A DNA stretch of 5,207 nt from Candidatus Bathyarchaeota archaeon (GTDB lineage Archaea > Thermoproteota > Bathyarchaeia > Bathyarchaeales > Bathyarchaeaceae), in contig JAPUUO010000106.1 in assembly GCA_026967815.1 (NCBI GenBank), positions 1-5,207 of the forward strand, read 5' to 3'. Below, piece by piece: positions 1-5,207 of the stretch; positions within the stretch are counted from its first letter, which is position 1; every line of letters begins with the position of its first letter. The notes under the pieces are model-generated. The model was not told the DNA's origin, did not search any database, and saw nothing but the letters and a program-made list of their open reading frames with translations. The position numbers were made by a program, and so were the translations under genes.

Positions 1-1
1 A

Positions 2-1141
2 CTAACCGCAGAAGAGTTAGGAATAAACCTTGTGTACATTCCCTTCCGTAAGGTTGCCATTCGCCTAGATGAAGACGGATATAGCGTCAGGAGCAAGGGA
101 GAAAACTATTCCAAAGTCATCGAAGATGTAACGGTGATATTAAACAGGGCACAGAGCAAAAATCGCAGGTTCTTCGCAGTAAACGTGTTAGAAGCCTTCG
201 GTAAAAGTGTGATAAATCCTTTGTCTGTCGAATACGTTTGCTTCAGCAAATTGAGGACTCTACTTCATTTCTGGAAGGCTGGAATCAAAACTCCTCGAAC
301 GGTCTACGTTCCATGTGATTCCCATGAACCTATGGCTGGTGGAGGCGAGATCCGTAACGAGGACGAAATCGCTGATCTAATGCAACAGGAACTCGGCAAT
401 GGAAGCATCGTGATTAAACCGGACGCTGGCACTCACGGAAAAAATGTTAGACTCGCCAGAGAACGAAACGATCTTTTAACAATTCTGAGAGAAACCGAAC
501 CATCAATAACAAATCCAGTAGGTATTCTCGCTCAAAAACTTGTTCAAAAATGGTTCTACGACTTGAGAATAATAGTCACCAAAGAAAGTGAGAAAGCACC
601 AGACTGTCATCCAATGGCGTTAGCAAGGGCTGGGTTCAAAGACTTCAGGACAAACACCTTCCTAGGCAATATGGTATTTGGCGTCAACTTGCCGCCCCAC
701 ATTAGGGATGTCGCGGTTAAGTGTGGCAAAGCCATTGGAAAAAACGGTAAGGCTTGGCTTTTAGCCTTCGACGCGATGATTGACGTGGGTGAAGAGAAAA
801 TTTGTGACGATGAGTACGTCAAGGCAGAGTTCGAAAAACTTGGGCCGTCCTTTGATGCGGTAAAAACGATTAAGCGTGATAAAAACAAAAAGAGGGACTT
901 TTCGAGTTGGAACAAGAAACTGGAAGAGACTTTTCAGAATTACAAAAGCCAAGAAGCGTATGAGAACATTAAGAAAATAATTGAAGAAAGCGTCGAGAGA
1001 AATAAGAATAAAATAATGTTCCATGAAGCAAACGCCTGTCCTGAATTCTGGGAACAAACTAGACTGGCTGCCGGAATCAATTTGGCAGTGCCGTTACTCA
1101 AAGGCGCCCAGAGCATTATCGAATCTGATCATGGAGGATGA
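2..1141 (+). CDS. RimK/LysX-family ATP-grasp amino acid ligase with a large insert (5' partial)
   Basis: Likely ligates an amino acid (alpha-aminoadipate or glutamate) to the carboxyl end of the carrier LysW, the first step of carrier-bound lysine/ornithine synthesis. The frame is open to the window's first bases, so the true start lies upstream; GTG 32 is an internal codon. Numbering from that GTG: residues 28-94 match the LysX N-terminal region (VIEDVTVILNRAQSKNRR, GKSVINP, WKAGIKTPRTVYVP). K73 and K129 (VIKPDAGTHGK) are the expected ATP-binding lysines, R179 lies in the DLR motif, D247 (AFDAMID) and E332/N334 (HEANACPEF) are the metal ligands, and the C-terminus (GINLAVPLLKGAQ) resembles the end of LysX. 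In Thermus LysX the Asp and Glu are about 12 residues apart; here they are 85 apart because of a charged Lys/Glu-rich insert at about 254-327. The usual NTARGG is NTFLGN and QEYVEK is QKLVQK. Family assignment is firm. Which substrate it uses, or whether it is a non-LysX paralogue, is unresolved. Confidence 0.82.
   Translation, partial: LTAEELGINLVYIPFRKVAIRLDEDGYSVRSKGENYSKVIEDVTVILNRAQSKNRRFFAVNVLEAFGKSVINPLSVEYVCFSKLRTLLHFWKAGIKTPRTVYVPCDSHEPMAGGGEIRNEDEIADLMQQELGNGSIVIKPDAGTHGKNVRLARERNDLLTILRETEPSITNPVGILAQKLVQKWFYDLRIIVTKESEKAPDCHPMALARAGFKDFRTNTFLGNMVFGVNLPPHIRDVAVKCGKAIGKNGKAWLLAFDAMIDVGEEKICDDEYVKAEFEKLGPSFDAVKTIKRDKNKKRDFSSWNKKLEETFQNYKSQEAYENIKKIIEESVERNKNKIMFHEANACPEFWEQTRLAAGINLAVPLLKGAQSIIESDHGG
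1133..1137 (+). promoter_or_regulatory. Shine-Dalgarno GGAGG deciding the LysY start
   Basis: GGAGG lies inside the last codons of the ligase gene (its Gly-Gly C-terminus) and 11 bases before GTG 1149. It supports GTG 1149 over ATG 1131, which has no Shine-Dalgarno sequence upstream. The ligase stop TGA 1139-1141 falls in the spacer, which would favour coupled re-initiation. The spacing is at the long end of normal. Confidence 0.5.
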
Positions 1142-1148
1142 AGAGAAC

Positions 1149-2201
1149 GTGAGAGTAGGGATCATCGGCGGCTCAGGATACGTTGGCGGAGAACTTCTAC
1201 GTCTACTACTTCCCCATCCACAAGTAGAAGTCACAACAGTTGTTTCCCGAAAAAACGCTGGTGAATATGTTTTCAATGTTCATCCAAACCTCAGAGGAGC
1301 TACGAAGCTGAAGTTCCTTCCCTTAGATTTTTCTGGCATCGCAAAAAATTGTGACCTAGTGTTCATGGCGACGCCCCATGGCAGTTCAGTAAATCTTGTT
1401 CCCAAACTGCTGGAAATGGGGCTACAGGTTATTGACATGAGCGCAGATTTTCGCTTGAAAAATCCTTCTGATTATGTTAAATGGTACGGGTGGGAACATG
1501 CTCATCCAGAGCTATTGAAAGAAGCAGTTTATGGTTCAACCGAGCTTCATCGTCAAGAAATAAAGAAAGCCCGCCTCATAGCGTGTCCAGGATGCATGGC
1601 AATTGCAACAATCCTCGGATTAGCTCCAATAGTGAAGGCTAACATTATAGAAAAAGACAGAATTGTGGTCGACGCGAAAATCGGTTCTTCAGGCGCAGGC
1701 AGGAATCCTTCCCTTTCATCTCATCACCCGGAAAGGTTTGGAGGGGTAAGACCCTACAAAACGGTGGGTCACAGGCATATCGCGGAAATGGAGCAGGAAC
1801 TTAGCCTTCTCACAAATGAGCCCGTAACAATTTCTTTTTCTCCTCACGCCGTTAACATAGTTCGAGGCATTCTCTCAACAATTCACGTTTTCCTCACGAA
1901 ACCCTTAACAATCAAAGAGGTTTGGAAGATTTATCGTTCACACTACCAAGGAGAACCGTTCATACGTTTCGTGAGATACAAGAAGGGACCATATCGGTTG
2001 CCCGACCCTAAAGTTGTGATGGGCACGAACTTCTGTGACATCGGCTTTGAACTAGACCCCCGCGCTAACCGGCTAATCATATTGTCGGCAATCGACAACA
2101 TTATGAAGGGAGCAGCTGGTCAAGGAGTTCAATGCTTAAACGTTCTTCTCGGCGTTGACGAAAAAACCGGGTTAGAAAGCATGGGTTTTCATCCGATGTG
2201 A
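1149..2201 (+). CDS. lysY: LysW-aminoadipate/glutamate semialdehyde reductase (LysY/ArgC family)
   Basis: NADPH-dependent cytosolic reductase that converts the carrier-bound acyl phosphate made by LysZ into the semialdehyde. From GTG 1149 the protein has 350 residues (Thermus LysY is about 344) and begins directly with the Rossmann motif GIIGGSGYVGG at 4-14. The catalytic cysteine is C149 in ACPGC, and the GHRH histidines are H208 and H210. Other family blocks are VHPNLRG, MSADFRLK, SSHHPERFGG, GTNFCDIGFEL and the C-terminal IDNIMKGAAGQ. The NLRG, SHHPER, EPFIR and GTN-DIGFEL stretches resemble Thermus LysY more closely than ordinary acetylglutamyl-phosphate reductase. GTG 1149 is chosen for its GGAGG site and because related proteins start two or three residues before this motif. 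ATG 1131 would add six residues and overlap the ligase by 11 bases. An extra cysteine, C146, forms CPGC with the catalytic one. The enzyme may serve both lysine and arginine synthesis; the sequence alone does not decide this. Confidence 0.92.
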   Translation: MRVGIIGGSGYVGGELLRLLLPHPQVEVTTVVSRKNAGEYVFNVHPNLRGATKLKFLPLDFSGIAKNCDLVFMATPHGSSVNLVPKLLEMGLQVIDMSADFRLKNPSDYVKWYGWEHAHPELLKEAVYGSTELHRQEIKKARLIACPGCMAIATILGLAPIVKANIIEKDRIVVDAKIGSSGAGRNPSLSSHHPERFGGVRPYKTVGHRHIAEMEQELSLLTNEPVTISFSPHAVNIVRGILSTIHVFLTKPLTIKEVWKIYRSHYQGEPFIRFVRYKKGPYRLPDPKVVMGTNFCDIGFELDPRANRLIILSAIDNIMKGAAGQGVQCLNVLLGVDEKTGLESMGFHPM

Positions 2202-2202
2202 T
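2198..2202 (+). promoter_or_regulatory. GTGAT-type Shine-Dalgarno before LysZ
   Basis: GTGAT is complementary to the GGTGATC part of the archaeal 16S rRNA anti-Shine-Dalgarno region and ends four bases before ATG 2207. It overlaps the LysY stop TGA 2199-2201. The same seven bases, GTGATAA, precede the LysJ start, which supports reading this as a ribosome site rather than as a GTG start at 2198. Confidence 0.4.
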
Positions 2203-2206
2203 AACG

Positions 2207-3013
2207 ATGTTAATCGTGGTGAAGGTGGGCGGAAGCATACTAAAAGGAGTTTCTTCCGAACTTGTTTCCGACATAAAAAATGTTCTTTCCAATAACCAAA
2301 TCGTTCTTGTTCACGGTGGAGGAAAAGAAGTCACTGAAATAGCGTCTAAACTGGGCAAGAAACAGGAGTTTGTGGTTTCGCCAGATGGTTTCAGCAGTCG
2401 ATATACCGACAAGGAAACCATTGAAATATTTACGATGGTCATGGCGGGAAGGATCAACAAGCAAATCGTTTTAATCCTTCAGAGGCAAGGCATATCGGGT
2501 GTGGGTCTCTCCGGCTTAGATGGTCTCCTCATGCGGGCGAAACGGAAAAAACGGCTGGTCATTGTTGATGAACGGGGAAGAAAAAGAGTTATCGATGGGG
2601 GATACACTGGGAAGATAACTGAAGTCAACGCTCCTTTGTTGCGGCTTCTAATAGACAATGGTTATGTTCCAGTCATGGCGCCGGTTGCCATGGGCGAAGA
2701 ATTTGAACCCCTTAACGTGGATGGAGACCGAACAGCGGCTTACGTTGCTGGAGCTCTAAAGGCAGATCGACTTATCCTGCTAACAGATGTTGAGGGCTTG
2801 ATACTTGACGGCAAGCTAGTTTCAAAGCTGAGTGTTTCTGAGGTAAAGGAGGTCCTTCCTAAGATTGGACGAGGCATGATCACCAAAGTCTACGCAGCCA
2901 TGGAAGCCCTCAACCAAGGCGTCGGCAAAGTCTTAATCTCCCCCGGACTCGAAAAGTTGCCAATCTCCTCTTCGTTGAAAAATGAATGTGGTACCGTGAT
3001 AAGCCGTGAATGA
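2207..3013 (+). CDS. lysZ: LysW-aminoadipate/glutamate kinase (LysZ/ArgB family)
   Basis: Amino acid kinase that phosphorylates the side-chain carboxylate of alpha-aminoadipate (or glutamate) held on LysW, using ATP in the cytosol; LysY then reduces the product. From ATG 2207 it has 268 residues, matching the family (about 260-270). Visible motifs are VVKVGGS at 4-10 with K6, the glycine loop HGGGK at 36-40, SRYTD at 64-68 (typical of LysZ in place of the ArgB version), GGYTGKI near 131-137, NVDGDRTA at 170-177, LLTDVEGL at 191-198, and GRGMITK ending at K227, the ATP-site lysine. A basic run RAKRKKR at 110-116 occupies the region expected to face the acidic LysW. GTG 2198 is an alternative start (271 residues, four-base overlap with LysY). 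ATG 2207 is preferred for its GTGAT site and because related proteins begin at this point. No N-terminal arginine-feedback helix, as found in regulated ArgB, is present. Confidence 0.92.
   Translation: MLIVVKVGGSILKGVSSELVSDIKNVLSNNQIVLVHGGGKEVTEIASKLGKKQEFVVSPDGFSSRYTDKETIEIFTMVMAGRINKQIVLILQRQGISGVGLSGLDGLLMRAKRKKRLVIVDERGRKRVIDGGYTGKITEVNAPLLRLLIDNGYVPVMAPVAMGEEFEPLNVDGDRTAAYVAGALKADRLILLTDVEGLILDGKLVSKLSVSEVKEVLPKIGRGMITKVYAAMEALNQGVGKVLISPGLEKLPISSSLKNECGTVISRE
2996..3000 (+). promoter_or_regulatory. GTGAT-type Shine-Dalgarno before LysJ
   Basis: GTGAT sits within the last codons of LysZ and ends five bases before GTG 3006. It shares the seven-base string GTGATAA with the site before LysZ and complements the 16S rRNA 3' end. 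It supports GTG 3006 as the LysJ start. Confidence 0.4.
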
Positions 3014-4190
3014 AAAAGACATCATAAACCTTGAAGAAAAACTGATGGCAAACGTATACGCCAAAAGATCATTGGTCCTTACCAGAGGCAAAGGAGCCCT
3101 AGTCTGGGACATCAACGGCAAAGAATACGTAGACTGCACCGGCAGCTACGGAGTCTGCGTAGTTGGCCACTCCCACCCGAAAGTTGTAGATGCGGTAAGG
3201 AGGCAGGCGGAGACCCTCATTTCTTGTCACTCATCCTTCTACAACGACGTCAGATCAGAGCTCTTGCTAAAGATTACCCAAATAACCCCAAAAGTTCTTA
3301 GCAAAGTTTTTCTCGCCAACAGTGGCGCTGAGGCAGTTGAATGCGCCATCAAAGTAGCCCGTAAATTCTCCGGAAAGCCTGAGATAATTGCTATGATGGG
3401 AGCTTTTCACGGGAAAACCATGGGCGCCTTATCCGCAACTTGGGATAAGAAATATCGTGAGCCCTTCAAACCCCTGGTTCCTGAGTTTAAACATGTCCCT
3501 CCAAATAATCCCGAAAAGGTGAGGGAGGCTATTACAGAGAAAACCGCTGCCATACTCGTGGAACCAATTCGAGGAGAAGGTGGAATTAGAATCCCTCCGA
3601 AAGATTTTCTTTCAGGTCTAAGAGAAATTTGTGACGAGACAGGTGTTCTTCTGATCTTCGATGAGGTTCAAACAGGGTTTGGCCGTACCGGAAAGTTCTT
3701 TGCGTTTGAACATTGGAATGTTGTTCCGGATATTCTATGCCTTGCAAAATCGGTTGCAGGGGGGCTTCCCATAGGCATGACAATTGCGAAGGAAGATGTC
3801 ATGTCTTCCTTCAAGGTTGGGGAACACTCAACCACCTTCGGCGGAAACCCATTGGTCTGCGCGGCTGCTTGCGCTGCTATTGATGTTTTGGTTGAGGAGA
3901 AGCTTCCAGAAAGGGCAGCCACGCTGGGAAGATACTTTAAGGAAAAGCTAGAGGATCTGCAGGCTAGACATAGAGTTGTTAGAGAGGTTCGTGGACTGGG
4001 TCTTATGATTGGAATGGAATTTCGATTCGACGTTTTGAACATAATTCTCAAATCTATGGAGCGGGGGGTCCTCGTCCTTGACGCGGGTAGAAATATTCTG
4101 CGATTCTTACCGCCTTTAGTCATTAAAAGAGAACACATTAACAGAGTGATTGCCGTCCTTGACACGGTCATGGAAGAGGAGAAAGAATGA
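3006..4190 (+). CDS. lysJ: LysW-aminoadipate/glutamate semialdehyde aminotransferase (LysJ/ArgD family)
   Basis: Class III PLP-dependent aminotransferase of 394 residues. It transfers an amino group, normally from glutamate, to the carrier-bound semialdehyde, giving LysW-lysine or LysW-ornithine. Visible features are the N-terminal NVYAKRSLVLTRGKGA block at 16-31, the PLP phosphate loop NSGAEA at 105-110, FHG at 134-136, VEPIRGEGG at 185-193, FDEVQTGFGRTG at 218-229 with D219 for the pyridine nitrogen and Q222, the Schiff-base lysine K248 in LAKSVAGG, and STTFGGNP at 275-282, which contacts the cofactor of the partner subunit. The C-terminal RFLPPLVI is also typical. GTG 3006 gives the usual N-terminal length and overlaps LysZ by eight bases; ATG 3045 would cut into the conserved N-terminal block. 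ArgD-type acetylornithine aminotransferase or a 4-aminobutyrate aminotransferase would look similar. The neighbours and the N-terminal block favour LysJ, possibly acting in both lysine and arginine routes. Confidence 0.92.
   Translation: MNEKDIINLEEKLMANVYAKRSLVLTRGKGALVWDINGKEYVDCTGSYGVCVVGHSHPKVVDAVRRQAETLISCHSSFYNDVRSELLLKITQITPKVLSKVFLANSGAEAVECAIKVARKFSGKPEIIAMMGAFHGKTMGALSATWDKKYREPFKPLVPEFKHVPPNNPEKVREAITEKTAAILVEPIRGEGGIRIPPKDFLSGLREICDETGVLLIFDEVQTGFGRTGKFFAFEHWNVVPDILCLAKSVAGGLPIGMTIAKEDVMSSFKVGEHSTTFGGNPLVCAAACAAIDVLVEEKLPERAATLGRYFKEKLEDLQARHRVVREVRGLGLMIGMEFRFDVLNIILKSMERGVLVLDAGRNILRFLPPLVIKREHINRVIAVLDTVMEEEKE
4176..4181 (+). promoter_or_regulatory. Shine-Dalgarno GAGGAG before LysK
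   Basis: A purine-rich GAGGAG lies in the last codons of LysJ, five bases before ATG 4187. It gives the LysK start a standard ribosome site even though that start overlaps the LysJ stop (ATGA, 4187-4190). Confidence 0.55.
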
Positions 4191-5207
4191 GCGCCTATTC
4201 GGTTAGTCTTCTAACTAGAATGTTGGAGATTTACAGCCCGTCTGGTAAGGAAGAAGAAATCTCCAACTTCCTCGCCAAGGAAATGGAGAATCTAGGTTTT
4301 CGTGTTCGTAAGGATGAGGCTGGAAATGTAATCGGCGAAATCGGGCAGGGAAAACCGGTTATTCTGTTGTGCGGACATATGGATACTGTTGAGGGCTACA
4401 TCCCGGTGCGGGTCGAAGATAATAACTTGTATGGCAGAGGAGCTGTCGATGCAAAGGCACCTCTCGCTGCAATGATCGTAGCCGCGTCAATTTTCGCTAA
4501 GGAAAACTTTCCAGGCAAAATACTTGTCGTAGGCGTGGTTGATGAAGAAGGTTCAGGTAGAGGAATAAAACATTTCATCAAAGAAGAAATTCAACCAGAT
4601 TACGCCATATTTGGAGAGCCAAGCGGCATCGGAAAAATAGTCTTTGGGTATAAGGGAATTCTAAACATTAAAATAACGTGTGAGACTCCCTCAGGGCACT
4701 CTGCTGCTCCTTGGCTTTTCGACAACGCCATTGATAAGGCTATGGAACTTTGGAGGCAAATTCGAAAGCTCCATCTGCGTGAAGAGAAGTTGAGAAGCCG
4801 CTTCTACTCCATCACCTCCTGTCTGACCAAAATAAATGGAGGCAACTCTTCTTCCATGATCCCTTCAAAATGCGCCATTTATGTTCAACTTCGAATTCCG
4901 CCACAATTCACTCCTGAACAGGTTTTCAACGAGGTCAAAAAGAAAATTGAGCGATATCAGGCTACTAATCCAAAAGTTTCTGTGAAAGTGGAAATGAAAG
5001 ATGTAGCCAACGCCTTTGAAGCGGATCGAAGGTCAGTCCTTGTCCGAGCTCTAGCTTGGGCTATTAGGAAAACAACGCTTAACTACGCTTCTTTCTCGAG
5101 GAAGACGGGAACCGGAGACATGAATGTTCTTGGCAATGCCTTGAAAATACCAGTGGTTACATATGGACCCGGTGACTCTCGTCTAGACCACACCCCTAAC
5201 GAACACA
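4187..5207 (+). CDS. lysK: LysW-lysine/LysW-ornithine hydrolase, M20 metallopeptidase (LysK; 3' partial)
   Basis: Final enzyme of the carrier pathway: a two-metal M20-family amidohydrolase that cleaves lysine or ornithine from the C-terminal glutamate of LysW. The frame stays open for 340 codons to the window edge; related proteins have about 345-365 residues, so only a short C-terminal piece is missing. The full M20 metal set is visible: H64 and D66 in GHMDTV, D88 in GRGAVDAKAP as the bridging aspartate, E120 (general base) and E121 in VVDEEGSG, E144 in FGEPSG, and H335 in DHTPNEH near the end. The GYKGI stretch, SGHSAAP and NGGNSSSMIPS fit the dimerisation domain. ATG 4187 overlaps the LysJ stop by four bases and has a GAGGAG site. 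Closely related M20 enzymes (ArgE, DapE, carboxypeptidases) share these motifs; position directly after LysY-LysZ-LysJ makes LysK much the best call. Confidence 0.92.
   Translation, partial: MSAYSVSLLTRMLEIYSPSGKEEEISNFLAKEMENLGFRVRKDEAGNVIGEIGQGKPVILLCGHMDTVEGYIPVRVEDNNLYGRGAVDAKAPLAAMIVAASIFAKENFPGKILVVGVVDEEGSGRGIKHFIKEEIQPDYAIFGEPSGIGKIVFGYKGILNIKITCETPSGHSAAPWLFDNAIDKAMELWRQIRKLHLREEKLRSRFYSITSCLTKINGGNSSSMIPSKCAIYVQLRIPPQFTPEQVFNEVKKKIERYQATNPKVSVKVEMKDVANAFEADRRSVLVRALAWAIRKTTLNYASFSRKTGTGDMNVLGNALKIPVVTYGPGDSRLDHTPNEH

Noticed and set aside
32..34. GTG as the start of the ATP-grasp gene
   Set aside because: The frame is open upstream to base 2, and the codons before it (LTAEELGINLVYIPF) continue the LysX-like N-terminal region, so the gene begins before the window.
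867..897. A-rich run inside the ligase insert as a possible frameshift site or promoter
   Set aside because: The ligase frame runs through without interruption and regains family motifs downstream; AT-richness follows from Lys/Asn codons, and no following gene needs a promoter there.
607..1057. Minus-strand open frames of about 100 codons opposite the ligase
   Set aside because: They are shadows of the coding strand, with no ribosome site or recognisable motifs.
1023..1130. Upstream extension of the LysY frame inside the ligase gene
   Set aside because: These codons overlap the conserved C-terminus of the ligase in another frame and precede the Rossmann motif by far more than relatives show.
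3668..4171. Minus-strand open frame of 167 codons opposite LysJ
   Set aside because: It mirrors a strongly conserved aminotransferase region on the other strand, is Ser/Thr/Pro-rich in a way typical of antisense frames, and shows no recognisable domain.
4188..5207. Terminator or end of operon
   Set aside because: LysK is still open at the window edge, so the cluster's 3' end and any terminator are not visible.

Overview
The window holds five same-strand genes (+), packed end to end with no non-coding gap longer than a few bases. They read as the core of an amino-group-carrier-protein (LysW) pathway for lysine and/or ornithine (arginine) biosynthesis: a RimK/LysX-type ATP-grasp ligase (5'-truncated by the window edge), LysY/ArgC-type reductase, LysZ/ArgB-type kinase, LysJ/ArgD-type aminotransferase, and LysK-type M20 metallopeptidase (3'-truncated by the window edge).

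Organism: most likely an archaeon. The LysW route is typical of many archaea (Sulfolobales, Thermococcales, Thaumarchaeota, Bathyarchaeia-like lineages) and of Thermus-Deinococcus. The moderate base composition, GTG starts, and GTGAT-type as well as GGAGG-type Shine-Dalgarno sites fit an uncultured TACK-type archaeon better than the GC-rich Thermus. This placement is inference from protein resemblance, not a database result.

Layout: 2-1141 ATP-grasp ligase; 1149-2201 LysY (alternative start 1131); 2207-3013 LysZ (alternative start 2198); 3006-4190 LysJ (8-base overlap with LysZ); 4187-5207+ LysK (ATGA overlap with LysJ). All four visible stop codons are TGA and lie next to, or overlap, the next start, so translational coupling along one polycistronic mRNA is likely. 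No promoter, terminator, RNA gene, repeat or mobile element is visible; the promoter must lie upstream and the terminator downstream of the window.

How the genes work together: the ligase would attach alpha-aminoadipate or glutamate to the C-terminal glutamate of the small acidic carrier LysW. LysZ phosphorylates the bound substrate, LysY reduces it to the semialdehyde, LysJ aminates it, and LysK releases free lysine or ornithine. LysW itself is not in the window and is expected upstream. The most unusual item is the ligase. It carries a charged insert of about 70 residues between the two strands that supply its metal ligands, and it departs from the usual family sequence at several active-site positions.
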